From Kutzneria viridogrisea (GTDB lineage: Bacteria > Actinomycetota > Actinomycetes > Mycobacteriales > Pseudonocardiaceae): 64,000 bases of DNA. The stretch covers positions 248,001 through 312,000 of the forward strand of contig JACJID010000003.1 of the NCBI GenBank assembly GCA_014138725.1. The letters run 5' to 3'. Each line of letters begins with the position of its first letter. The first letter of the stretch is position 1. A program made the position numbers and the translations under genes. Positions 40,971 through 49,033 of this stretch are shown piece by piece. Under the pieces are notes generated by a model that made no database searches, had not been told where the DNA came from, and worked only from the letters and a program-made list of their open reading frames with translations.

Positions 40971-42259
40971 CACAACCGACTCCTGTCGTCCTCGACGTCG
41001 TCTTCGTCGCTGTCCTCGTAGTCCCAGTCGTCGAGGTCGGCGTCCGGGTCGGGCTCGGCGCGGCGGTCGGTGCCGCCGCGATCGGCGTGCCAGAACCTGG
41101 TGTCGGCGAGGTCGTCGTCGCCCAGGTCGCCGCTGCCACCGGTGGTGGTGATGACCTCGTCGGCCCCGGCCAGCCCGGCAGAGGGTGGCAGGAAGGTGTC
41201 GGGGTTGCAGGCGCTCGCCAGGACACTGGTGGCCTGTCCGGCGTCCAGCGGAGTGACCACGATCCCAGCCGGCGCCAACAGCTCGACGGCCTCGCCCAGA
41301 CGACGCACCAGCCGCGACTCCGCCGCCCGCCGCACCCCGGCGCCCACCCGGCCGGTGTCGGTGTTCGTGCGCCGTTTGCCGCGGGCCAGCGCGGTCAGCA
41401 CCGCCAGCGGGGACGGTCCGCCGAGGCCGTCGGTCGGGGCGGCGGTGGCGCCCGTCGGCTCGCGTAGCACCAGCAGCACCTGCCGCCGCAGCAGGTCGGT
41501 CTGCTCGCCGAGCTGGGTGAGGTAGTCGGCGTGTTCGACGGCGGCGGCCTCCAACGCCGGGTGCGGCAGGCCCCCGGCGCGCGCGAGGAGTTCGGTGATC
41601 TGCCCGGTCAGGTCGAGGCGTTCGGTGCGCACGAGGATCTGCACGGGCGCGGTCAGGCTGTGCAGGTAGCGGCCGAAGCTTGCGACCAGTGCCTCCTGCT
41701 CGGCCGGGGTCCGCAGCGCGAAGTTCACCGTCGAGGCGACCGCGACGACCGCCAGCCCGTCCGTGCCGAGGTCGACCACGCCGGTGTCGGTGACCGCTTC
41801 GGCGGGCAGCCGCAGTGCCGAGGGCGAGATCTCCTCCGGCACCGGCGTGGTGGCCTTGCCTTTGCCGTGTCGTCCGCCGCGCCCGGTGCTGGTGGTAGCG
41901 GTCTGGCTGGTCAGCCATGCCGGGGCGGGCCGTACCCCTTCGGGGGCGGAGACGCGGTGCCGTGGCGCGACGCGCTGGCGGATCGCGGCCACCAGCATCC
42001 GGTCCATCGAGATCCCGTCGCGGTGTCCGAGCGCGAGGATCGCCGCAGCCGCGGCGACGGGGATGGCCAGTGCGAGGAACACGGGGATCGGCAGGAACGC
42101 GCGGGTGACACTCCAGGCGGCGTAGAGCATCAGTCCGGTGACGGCGAGGATCGCCAACTGCCGGACGGTCAACGGCCCCAGGACGCGGTCACGCATGTCG
42201 ACGTCGGCCGGGATGCGCACGGCGTGGGACCCGGCCGTGCGGGTGTCGCGGTAGCTCAT
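40970..42259 (-). CDS. PrgI-like (VirB3-type) transfer protein with large cytoplasmic domain
   Basis: 429 residues from ATG 42259. VRIPADVDMRDRVLGPLTVR followed by two membrane helices (about residues 33-50 and 55-75) is the PrgI/VirB3-like signature of Gram-positive T4SS. The remaining 300 residues form a soluble domain (SALRLPAEAVTDTGVVDLGT; LHSLTAPVQILVRTERLDLT) of the SCO6880-like group, ending in an acidic tail. It lies directly before VirB4, as in most T4SS operons, with which it probably interacts at the membrane. Overlaps link it to both neighbours. Confidence 0.85.
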   Translation of the reverse strand: MSYRDTRTAGSHAVRIPADVDMRDRVLGPLTVRQLAILAVTGLMLYAAWSVTRAFLPIPVFLALAIPVAAAAAILALGHRDGISMDRMLVAAIRQRVAPRHRVSAPEGVRPAPAWLTSQTATTSTGRGGRHGKGKATTPVPEEISPSALRLPAEAVTDTGVVDLGTDGLAVVAVASTVNFALRTPAEQEALVASFGRYLHSLTAPVQILVRTERLDLTGQITELLARAGGLPHPALEAAAVEHADYLTQLGEQTDLLRRQVLLVLREPTGATAAPTDGLGGPSPLAVLTALARGKRRTNTDTGRVGAGVRRAAESRLVRRLGEAVELLAPAGIVVTPLDAGQATSVLASACNPDTFLPPSAGLAGADEVITTTGGSGDLGDDDLADTRFWHADRGGTDRRAEPDPDADLDDWDYEDSDEDDVEDDRSRL

Positions 42260-42483
42260 TGGTGGTCGCCTCGTCCCTGATCGCGCCGTGCCGCCGGCTC
42301 GCGGGGCGAGCGCGTGATCTGGGCACGCGCGGTGGCGCGCGGCCGGGAAGCGGCGGTGCGCCTCCGGGTGCGGCGCGGCGGCGGGAGGTGGCCCTCGCGG
42401 CGCAGTTCAGCGGTGACCTCGCGTTGCAGGGCGGTGATGTCGTCTTCGGTCAGCCCGTCCGGGCTGTAGTCAGCCGTGCTCAT
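42256..42483 (-). CDS. Small basic protein of the transfer operon
   Basis: 75 residues from ATG 42483. The acidic N-terminus (SPDGLTEDDITALQREVTAE) is followed by an Arg-rich C-terminal half without hydrophobic segments. It overlaps TrbL upstream and PrgI downstream by 4 bases each, so it is clearly part of the operon. Function unknown. Confidence 0.7.
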   Translation of the reverse strand: MSTADYSPDGLTEDDITALQREVTAELRREGHLPPPRRTRRRTAASRPRATARAQITRSPREPAARRDQGRGDHQ

Positions 42484-44648
42484 GGCGTGCCTCCGGTCGT
42501 GGGTTTCGACGGCGGGGTGCGGCGCGGGGGTTTCGGGAGGTCCAGCGGAAGCCGGAGTTGGCGTCCACCGCGCGCTGCGGGCCGTGGCGGTGGGGCTGGC
42601 GGCGTCGGCGCGGGCGTGGTGGGCGGGACTCGGCGAGCGCCGTCCAGCGGCAGCGGGTACTGCCCGCTGCGGGTGGGCCGGTTGCCCTTGTAGGGGTCGA
42701 ACGGCAACTCCAACTGCGTCCCGCTCGACCCGGAACGCGGCCGGGGTGGTGTCGCCGGGGGCGGTGGGCTGGCCGGGCGTGGTGTGCGGGTCACGCCCAG
42801 CGGCAGCGGGTACTGGCCCGAACTGGTCGGCCGGTTACGCCGGTACGGGTCGAACTCGAACTGGAGTTGCTGGCCGCGACGACGGCCACCACCGGATCCC
42901 GGCTGGCTGGGTGCGGCCGGGGCGGGGGTCCGCGTGACTCGCTGCACGGTCAGCGGGAGCCGGTACTGCCCGTCGCGTCCGAGGACCGGCTTGTTTTCCG
43001 GCCAGTCATCCCCCAACGGCAGCGCGAGCTGCACGCCTGTCGGCGCCCGCCGCGGACCGAACGGGCTCGTCGCGCCGTGGGCGGGATACCGGGCGTGCGG
43101 AGGCTTCGGCGCACGGCCACGCTTGAGCCCGGTCAGCGGCAACACGTACTGACCAGTCGAGGTCGTCGCGACCCGCGCATACGGATCCGGCTCCGGGGTG
43201 GGACCGTCCGGCCGGGCACGACGGCGACCGCTTCCACGGCCACCAAGAAGACCGAACGTCTTGTACGCCAGGAAGCCTCGCAGCAGCGAGCTCACCATCC
43301 CGCGATGCCCGCCACCGCCGCGGACGGCCCCCAAAATCCAGAACGGGATCTTGAACAGGATGAACATCAAGGCCAGACCGACCAAGATGTTGGTCAAGGC
43401 ACCGGCGTTGGGACCGAGCGGGGTGAACGCCGGTGTCAGCAGCAGCCGCACCCCGGTAATCAGCGCGAGCGACTGTCCGATCTGGATCGCCAGGCAACCG
43501 CCGAACGCCTTCCACCACGTGTAGGCGATGCCCTCGGTGTGCGGCAGCCCGTGCGCCATCAGAAGCAGCGGTGCCCCGGCGATGAGCAGGATCGTGAGCG
43601 TGACGCGGACGATGAACGTGAGCAGGACCGCGACCACGGCACCGGCAAAGACCAGGTCCAGGACGATCTCGAAGAACCCTTGACTTGCCAGCGACGCGAG
43701 GTAGTTGTCCCTGAGTGCCTCTGCGGCGCTGTTCACGTCCACGCCGCCGCCCATCACCGCCACCGACAGCGCGTTGGCCAACTGGATGCCCGTGGTGGCC
43801 ACGACCATGCTCAGCGCGCCCGCGACCACACCCATCACCAGGCGCGGGGCGATCTCTTTGATCGTGTACCGGGCCTGCAACGACTCGTAGGCCATCACGA
43901 CCACACCGGCGATCAGCACGATCAGCACGTAGACGGCCAGCAGGATCTGCCACGACGACGACCACAGGTCGGCAAGCCCCGGTATCGAGTCCGGTGTCGG
44001 GGTCGTCAGCAGGGTGTGGCCGAGCAGGTCCAGCAGCGGGTTGAGCGCGGCGGCCACCGTGGCGCGGAAGAAGCTGGTCATCACGTTGTTGACGCAGGCG
44101 CTCCACGTGCTCGGGTCGAAGACGCTGCATTGCGTCCTGGCATCCCCACCTGTGGGCACGGACGGAGTCGTCGTGGGTGCGGGGGTGGGGAGGCACTGCA
44201 GGCCGCTGCACGGGGTACCGGGCGTGGTGGTGGGCAGTCCGGTCGGCACCGGCCCTGTCATCGTCGGCGCGGTGGTGACGGTCGGCAGCGCGCAGACCGG
44301 CAGCGTCGAGCCCGGCGGGCAGGTGTCCACCGGTGAAGTCGGCACTGGCTGCGGAGGAGTCGGCGCCGAGGGTGCGGTGGCGCCCGCGGCGAGCGCGCCG
44401 CCCAACAGGACGACCAGGCTCACCGCCAGCATCGCCAGCGCCCGGCCGCGCGTCATCGGCGGCAGCCACCGTGGCCGACGCCGCGGGCGGCCACCGGCGC
44501 GCCGGGTGCTGCTCGCCCGTGGGGGCGCGAGCAGGTCCCGGTTGGCGTCGGTGGCGTCCGGACGGACCTGGGTGGGGGCGTCGGGGCGCAGGCCGGTGAG
44601 GGTCGGAGCGGCCGGTGTCCGACGACGTGTGGGGCTGGTCGTGGACAT
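42480..44648 (-). CDS. TrbL/VirB6-like polytopic transfer protein with repeat-rich tail
   Basis: 722 residues. A basic N-terminus and membrane helix (about residues 68-90) are followed by a Pro/Thr extracellular linker with Cys pairs, then six or so membrane segments (about residues 190-465, for example WQILLAVYVLIVLIAGVVVM and ILVGLALMFILFKIPFWILG) typical of TrbL/VirB6 channel proteins. The last 230 residues are a soluble tail with a recurring unit in which QYxLPL alternates with L-E/Q-L/F-PFDPYxxNRPT. Five to six copies are visible. The tail may bind partner proteins. It forms part of the inner-membrane channel. The pilin-like gene lies 3 bases upstream. Confidence 0.85.
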   Translation of the reverse strand: MSTTSPTRRRTPAAPTLTGLRPDAPTQVRPDATDANRDLLAPPRASSTRRAGGRPRRRPRWLPPMTRGRALAMLAVSLVVLLGGALAAGATAPSAPTPPQPVPTSPVDTCPPGSTLPVCALPTVTTAPTMTGPVPTGLPTTTPGTPCSGLQCLPTPAPTTTPSVPTGGDARTQCSVFDPSTWSACVNNVMTSFFRATVAAALNPLLDLLGHTLLTTPTPDSIPGLADLWSSSWQILLAVYVLIVLIAGVVVMAYESLQARYTIKEIAPRLVMGVVAGALSMVVATTGIQLANALSVAVMGGGVDVNSAAEALRDNYLASLASQGFFEIVLDLVFAGAVVAVLLTFIVRVTLTILLIAGAPLLLMAHGLPHTEGIAYTWWKAFGGCLAIQIGQSLALITGVRLLLTPAFTPLGPNAGALTNILVGLALMFILFKIPFWILGAVRGGGGHRGMVSSLLRGFLAYKTFGLLGGRGSGRRRARPDGPTPEPDPYARVATTSTGQYVLPLTGLKRGRAPKPPHARYPAHGATSPFGPRRAPTGVQLALPLGDDWPENKPVLGRDGQYRLPLTVQRVTRTPAPAAPSQPGSGGGRRRGQQLQFEFDPYRRNRPTSSGQYPLPLGVTRTPRPASPPPPATPPRPRSGSSGTQLELPFDPYKGNRPTRSGQYPLPLDGARRVPPTTPAPTPPAPPPRPAARGGRQLRLPLDLPKPPRRTPPSKPTTGGTP

Positions 44649-44651
44649 GGC

Positions 44652-45182
44652 TCAGGCCCCGACAATGCCCTTGAGGACGGTCACGACCAGCGGCGCGAGC
44701 GCCGCCAGGGCGTAGCCGATGCCGGCGGCTTTGAAGGCGACCTTCGCCTTCTCGATCTCGCCGGGGTCACCGCCGCCCATCACGTAGCGGACACCGCCGA
44801 TGGACAGGAACACCGTCGCCAGACCGGCGAGGATGCCCATCACCCAGTTGCGGATGTTGGTCAGCACCTCGTCGACCGACCCGGCCAGGGCGAGCACCTG
44901 CGTGGTCTCCGCGTGCGCGGCCGAGGCGGACAGCAGCAGGACGAGAACGGCCAGTTCGGTGATCACCACGAGCCGCCGCCGCACCGTGCGGCCACCGCCC
45001 GCCGGCCCGCGAGAGATCGGAGGGGTGGGGGTCTGCGCGTCGGTCGACCTGCCAGTACAGGAGCGGGCGATGCGGCCTCGCCGAGGCGCGGTGGTGTGCT
45101 GGGCGCCGGCTCCGTGGCCGGGCCGGGCTGTGGTGGGATGGCGGTCGGGACGGGGCGTGCGGGGTGAACGGGTCAGGCGCAT
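44652..45182 (-). CDS. Pilin-like (VirB2/TrbC-type) small membrane protein
   Basis: 176 residues in the open frame; the true start may be later because the first 75 residues are basic and low-complexity. A signal-like helix (VVITELAVLVLLLSASAAHA, cleavage after AHA) is followed by two membrane helices separated by VMGGGDPGEIEKAKVAFKAA. This is the standard layout of conjugative pilins of Gram-positive T4SS, and the YVMGGGDP loop is frequent in actinobacterial members. It is followed directly by the TrbL-like gene. Confidence 0.8.
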   Translation of the reverse strand: MRLTRSPRTPRPDRHPTTARPGHGAGAQHTTAPRRGRIARSCTGRSTDAQTPTPPISRGPAGGGRTVRRRLVVITELAVLVLLLSASAAHAETTQVLALAGSVDEVLTNIRNWVMGILAGLATVFLSIGGVRYVMGGGDPGEIEKAKVAFKAAGIGYALAALAPLVVTVLKGIVGA

Positions 45183-46231
45183 CGAGGCACCTCCGGAGTC
45201 GGGTCCGACGGCCGCCGGGCAGTCCCGGTGCGACGGTCGAGCGAGGCGGTGTGCGCGGGAGCGGCTGCTTGTCTCCCGCAGCCCTCGACTCCGAATTTCG
45301 GGGCGTTTTTTGACACGGGGCCCCGAACTTTTTTCGATGACTTTTCGCCGATATCGGTCACCGTGGGTGACTCATCGGGGTGGGGTGTGGAGGGGTGCGT
45401 GACCTCGCGGGCGGCGGCGGTGATGGTCACTGCGTTGACCGCGCGGATCTCCACATCGCGTTCCCGACGGTCGCTCGGGTCATCGAGTGGGGCCTGCTCG
45501 TTGAGCCACGCGACCAACCGCTGCTCGGCGCGGACGCGGATGTGCGCGATGGTGTCGTAGCTCAGGCCCCAGTCGGCGGCGGCCTGGGTGAGCGTGTACT
45601 CCGGCTCCAGTCGGGTGGCGCCGATCAGCTCGGCCTGCTCGCCGGTGATCGCGCCCTCGGCCACCGCGCGGGCGAGCACGAAGTCCTCATGCCCCCAGGG
45701 CGGGGCCGGTTCGCTGGAGTGGAAGTCCTCATCGGAGGGCATCGGGCGTTCCAGCGCGTCCCGGATGAACAGGTGCCCCGCGCGCAGGGCGGCGCAGCGC
45801 AGCCGCCACATCACCCACGGCCGGCCCAGGTCGATGGTCGCCAGCTCAGTGAGGAAGCCGGTCAGGATCGCGGCGTGGATGTCGTGGTGGTCGTCGGCGA
45901 ACGGCGCACACAGGTCGGCGGCGATGGTGAACAGCGCGGGCAGCGCGACCCCGACGCAGCACACGGTCGCGGCGTTGCCCTCGTCGCGGGAGCGGGTGAC
46001 CAGATGCACCCAGACCGGGTCCACGGTCGCCATCGGCAGCTCCGGGTCCAGCAGGAGGTCCCGCAGCTCGTCTAGGGGCACCCGCCGCCGGGGCAGGCCG
46101 GGGAACCGCCAGCCCTCGACCGAGGCCGGTTCCGGCCCGGCGACCAACCATTCGAATGTCGTCCGCGCGGCATCCAGGGGCAGCGAATCACGCCCGAGGG
46201 GAACGCAACTCAATACGTGACGCGAGTCCAT
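45173..46231 (-). CDS. Sigma-region-4-like regulator at the head of the tra operon
   Basis: 352 residues from ATG 46231. The N-terminal 160 residues are unknown (LEWLVAGPEP-type opening, then helical). At about residues 205-245, YTLTQAAADWGLSYDTIAHI followed by RVRAEQRLVAWL resembles sigma region 4 or a LuxR-type helix-turn-helix. The C-terminal 90 residues are basic and disordered. It is the first gene of the transfer operon and lies beside the repeat-rich region 46289-46486, so autoregulation is plausible (inference). Its 3' end contains a DNA segment that is duplicated in inverted orientation at 46634-46697. Confidence 0.7.
   Translation of the reverse strand: MDSRHVLSCVPLGRDSLPLDAARTTFEWLVAGPEPASVEGWRFPGLPRRRVPLDELRDLLLDPELPMATVDPVWVHLVTRSRDEGNAATVCCVGVALPALFTIAADLCAPFADDHHDIHAAILTGFLTELATIDLGRPWVMWRLRCAALRAGHLFIRDALERPMPSDEDFHSSEPAPPWGHEDFVLARAVAEGAITGEQAELIGATRLEPEYTLTQAAADWGLSYDTIAHIRVRAEQRLVAWLNEQAPLDDPSDRRERDVEIRAVNAVTITAAAREVTHPSTPHPDESPTVTDIGEKSSKKVRGPVSKNAPKFGVEGCGRQAAAPAHTASLDRRTGTARRPSDPTPEVPRCA
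45288..45350. repeat. Inverted-duplication element, copy A (inside the regulator gene)
   Basis: About 63 bases (starting ACTCCGAATTTCGGGGCG and containing TTTTTTGACA and AACTTTTTTC) match the reverse complement of 46634-46697 at roughly three quarters of positions. On the minus strand it encodes GEKSSKKVRGPVSKN. Confidence 0.7.
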
Positions 46232-46288
46232 GACCGGGCTCCTTGCGTGATCGGCGAACTACGACCAGACAAGGAAGCCAAAGCGGGT

Positions 46289-46321
46289 CCACCAAAACGC
46301 CACCAAACCGCCACCAAAAGG
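46289..46321. repeat. Three tandem 11-bp repeats, left array
   Basis: CCACCAAAACG, CCACCAAACCG and CCACCAAAAGG follow head to tail. The 11-bp period places them on one face of the helix. The array lies 58 bases upstream of the tra-operon regulator start. Confidence 0.8.
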
Positions 46322-46453
46322 CCTCCACAACGCCACCGATGATCTTGAGTGATCGTTTCCAGCCGCCACAAAGATCATCCAGCGCCCCACCTGGCGCGTC
46401 TTTCAAGATCTTTTAATGATCATCGGTAATAGGTCATGAACTGCTGCAACAGT
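46322..46453. promoter_or_regulatory. Candidate origin / divergent promoter region
   Basis: These bases lie between the two inverted iteron-like arrays and between the leftward tra operon and the rightward modification operon. They contain GATGATCTT/AAGATCATC and TGATCATC-type short inverted repeats and an AT-richer patch around 46400-46440. They could be a replication origin, oriT or a shared operator. No nick site could be recognised. Confidence 0.45.
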
Positions 46454-46486
46454 GTTTTGGTGGCGGTTTGGTGGCGGTTTGGTGGC
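46454..46486. repeat. Three tandem 11-bp repeats, right array (inverted)
   Basis: GTTTTGGTGGC, GGTTTGGTGGC and GGTTTGGTGGC are the reverse complement of the left array unit. The two arrays flank about 130 bases rich in GATC inverted repeats (GATGATCTT and AAGATCATC). Confidence 0.8.
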
Positions 46487-46623
46487 GGGCCAACGCGCAG
46501 GGAGGGAGCGCTGGCGCACGTCTCACGCTCTGCGCGGGAAAATTTTTCGCAGTTGATCTCCGCGCTTTCCTTCGCAACGGTGCTCTCGTGCTCTCCGCGT
46601 GGGCGCACGCGCGAGCCTCGTGA

Positions 46624-46761
46624 CGCGCGACCCCGGACGAAAAATCCCTGAAAAAAGTCGGGTGCGGGCTGTCAAAAAAAGGGCCGGATTTCGGAGTTGG
46701 GGGGTGTACGAGGGCGCCACATCGCCAGGCGCACCCCACGGCTCTTGCGAGGAATCCATGA
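46624..46761 (+). pseudogene. C-terminal remnant of a duplicated regulator gene
   Basis: After TGA 46621-46623 the frame reads 45 residues without a start (DEKSLKKVGCGLSKKGPDFG, then VGGCTRAPH...) and stops at TGA 46759-46761 over the next ATG. The first part corresponds residue by residue to the C-terminus of the regulator at 45173-46231 (GEKSSKKVRGPVSKNAPKFG). With the mirrored repeat arrays, this suggests an inverted duplication whose second gene copy was deleted internally. Confidence 0.5.
46634..46697. repeat. Inverted-duplication element, copy B
   Basis: The reverse-complement partner of 45288-45350. On the plus strand it can encode DEKSLKKVGCGLSKK, matching the copy A peptide. Confidence 0.7.
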
Positions 46762-47846
46762 CCCAGTCCGGCCACACCCCGCGCCGTTCCGCGCCGCACG
46801 GTCCGAAGCGACGCGACGACTCCACCCACCCGACGGGCACCCGCCGGGGCGTCGAGCGCCGCCCCTATCCGACCGCCTCGACCACCACCCGGGTCAGCCC
46901 CGCCAAGCCCGGCCCCGCGAGCGCACGCTCGCAGTCGCGCGGATCGACCTCGACGCCGACCCCGGCGACGGTGTGGACAGCCGGCCCGGCTCCGATCGAC
47001 CTGGACGCGGCCTGGCCGACACCGATCGTCGAGAAGATCGTCGGCGCGTTCAGCGAGCCCGGCGGACGGGTCGCGCTGCTGCCCTGGCCGAGCGCCCGGC
47101 CCACCCCGGGCGAGCGTCCGCGCCTCACGCCGGTCTTCTCCGACGGGGTGCTCAACCACGCTCCCGGAGCCGAACCGGACGGCGAGGTGACCGACGCGCT
47201 CGCCGCCATCGAGGGCCTGCACCGGACCGTGCGCGTGGTGCACGTCCCGACGGACCCGGCCGCCATCGGTCCGGCGTCGCGACCGTTCTGGGCCGATCTT
47301 GTCGACGGTCTCGACCACTCGTCCGCGACCGTGTCCGCGCCGTCGCGTTCAGACCTGCGCGGCAGGGTGCTCGACGGCGCGCAGGCCGCGCCAGCGGACA
47401 CCGACTTGATCATCACAAGCCTGCGTCCCGAGAATGGCGGGGACCACGCCAGCGACCTGGTGGCACTGGTCGCGGCCCGGCTGCTTCGGGTCGGCGGGAT
47501 CCTCGCCGTCATCACGCACTGTGACTGGCCAGCGGGAGAGCTGATCGACCCGACCGGCGCCGTGGTGGCCTCCGCACAGAACGCCGACCTGCTCTACCTC
47601 CAGCACATCATCGCCCTGCACGCGCCGGTGCGCGACGGCGCGTTCGCCGTCGACTCCCTCACCGAACCCGACAGCGCGACGGACGACGAGCAGGCGCGCG
47701 CCGCGCATCGCGCGGCCGTGCGCGGGCTGCCCACGCCGCATCGGCGCGTCCACTCCGACGTGCTGGTCTTCGCTCAACCGCACCAGTACGAGCCCCTGCC
47801 GGTGAGCCCGGCCGAACAGGCGTTCACCACCGGAGTCATCCGATGA
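46758..47846 (+). CDS. Degenerate DNA-methyltransferase homologue
   Basis: 362 residues from ATG 46758. The first 90 residues are basic and disordered. The rest parallels the C-terminal region of DNA methyltransferases of the adjacent type: PTPIVEKIVGAFSEPGGRVA in place of the SAM-binding region, DLIITSLRPE where the active enzyme next door has VVTSPPYG, and LLRVGGILAVITHCDW where that has FLRPGGHIAITIRPW. The catalytic PPY and the DPMCGIGTT loop are lost, so it is probably inactive in methyl transfer and may be a regulatory or DNA-binding subunit of the next protein. Stop and start overlap (ATGA). Confidence 0.7.
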   Translation: MTQSGHTPRRSAPHGPKRRDDSTHPTGTRRGVERRPYPTASTTTRVSPAKPGPASARSQSRGSTSTPTPATVWTAGPAPIDLDAAWPTPIVEKIVGAFSEPGGRVALLPWPSARPTPGERPRLTPVFSDGVLNHAPGAEPDGEVTDALAAIEGLHRTVRVVHVPTDPAAIGPASRPFWADLVDGLDHSSATVSAPSRSDLRGRVLDGAQAAPADTDLIITSLRPENGGDHASDLVALVAARLLRVGGILAVITHCDWPAGELIDPTGAVVASAQNADLLYLQHIIALHAPVRDGAFAVDSLTEPDSATDDEQARAAHRAAVRGLPTPHRRVHSDVLVFAQPHQYEPLPVSPAEQAFTTGVIR

Positions 47847-49033
47847 CCAGCGTGCCGACTCCGAACCCCGCCCAGCCCGGAACCCACCGCGAGGAAGGCA
47901 CGCCCGTGGCCGACGACCGCGCCCCGCACGCCCTGCCCGACACCCCCGCCGACACCGTGTCGGCCCCCGAGCAGAACGCGGTCGACGGGCCACCCCAGCG
48001 GCTCCCGCGCACCGTCGCCAACGACGGCGACACCGACACCGCGCCTGTGAGCGTCACCGATGACGCGGCGCGGGAGCCGGCGGTGTCGGTGTGGACGACC
48101 GCGCAGACCTCCCCAGCCGCCCAGCGCAAAGGCCGCTACGTCGCCGACGCGACCGCGCACCCCGCGAAGATGCTCCCGGCCGTGGCCGCGCACGCCATCG
48201 ACCACTACACCGACCCCGGCGATCTGGTACTGGACCCAATGTGCGGGATCGGCACCACCCTCGTGGAGGCCGTCCACTTGGGACGCCGCGCGGTCGGCAT
48301 CGAATACGAGCCGCACTGGGTCGACGTCGCCCGCGCCAACCTCGCCCTCGCCCACACCGCCGGGGTCGACCACAACGGGCGGGTGTTCCACGGCGACGCC
48401 CGCCAGATCGCCTCCCTGCTGCCGCCGGAGTACCTCGGGCAGGCCGCGCTCGTCGTGACGTCGCCCCCGTATGGGCCGTCCACCCACGGCCAAGTCGCGG
48501 TCTCACCGGGCGCGGGGGTGCAGAAGTACCACCACCTCTACGGCAACACCCTCGACCGCGGCAACCTCGCCAACATCGGCCACCACCGGCTGCTGTCCGG
48601 GTTCACCCGCATCCTCGCCGGACTGGTCCCGTTCCTGCGGCCGGGCGGGCACATCGCCATCACCATCCGCCCCTGGCGCGAGCACGCCGAACTGATCGAC
48701 CTGCCCTCCCAGATTCTCGCCTGCGGCATCCACGCCGGCCTGATCCCCGTCGAGCGCTGCGTCGCGCTGCTCGCACGCGCGGCCGAGCACGACCTCGTCG
48801 CGCGCGGGTCGTTCTTCCAGCGCGACTTCATCCGCAAACAGCGTGAAGCCGGACTGCCGCTGCATCTCATCAGCCATGAGGACGTGCTGATTTTCCGCAC
48901 GGTGCTGCGCCGGTCAGCGGGTTCAGGAATCGCGACGGAACGTCAAGGATCCCGACGCTTCGTCACCGGCCGGACGCGACACGCTGGGAACCCGAGGGTC
49001 GGCTCGGGCGCGTCGGAGAGCTGGGCGGCATGA
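47843..49033 (+). CDS. DNA methyltransferase, TSPPY type (N4-cytosine or N6-adenine)
   Basis: 396 residues. A disordered N-terminal 95 residues precede AHPAKMLPAVAAHAIDHYTD, motif I LVLDPMCGIGTTLVEAVHLG, GIEYEPHWVDVARANL and the catalytic loop AALVVTSPPYGPSTHG. GGHIAITIRPWRE is in the expected strand position. TSPPY favours N4-cytosine methylation, but N6-adenine activity cannot be excluded. There is no restriction nuclease nearby. It is coupled by 4-base overlaps to the inactive homologue upstream and to the C5-cytosine methyltransferase downstream, forming a modification operon. Confidence 0.85.
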   Translation: MTSVPTPNPAQPGTHREEGTPVADDRAPHALPDTPADTVSAPEQNAVDGPPQRLPRTVANDGDTDTAPVSVTDDAAREPAVSVWTTAQTSPAAQRKGRYVADATAHPAKMLPAVAAHAIDHYTDPGDLVLDPMCGIGTTLVEAVHLGRRAVGIEYEPHWVDVARANLALAHTAGVDHNGRVFHGDARQIASLLPPEYLGQAALVVTSPPYGPSTHGQVAVSPGAGVQKYHHLYGNTLDRGNLANIGHHRLLSGFTRILAGLVPFLRPGGHIAITIRPWREHAELIDLPSQILACGIHAGLIPVERCVALLARAAEHDLVARGSFFQRDFIRKQREAGLPLHLISHEDVLIFRTVLRRSAGSGIATERQGSRRFVTGRTRHAGNPRVGSGASESWAA

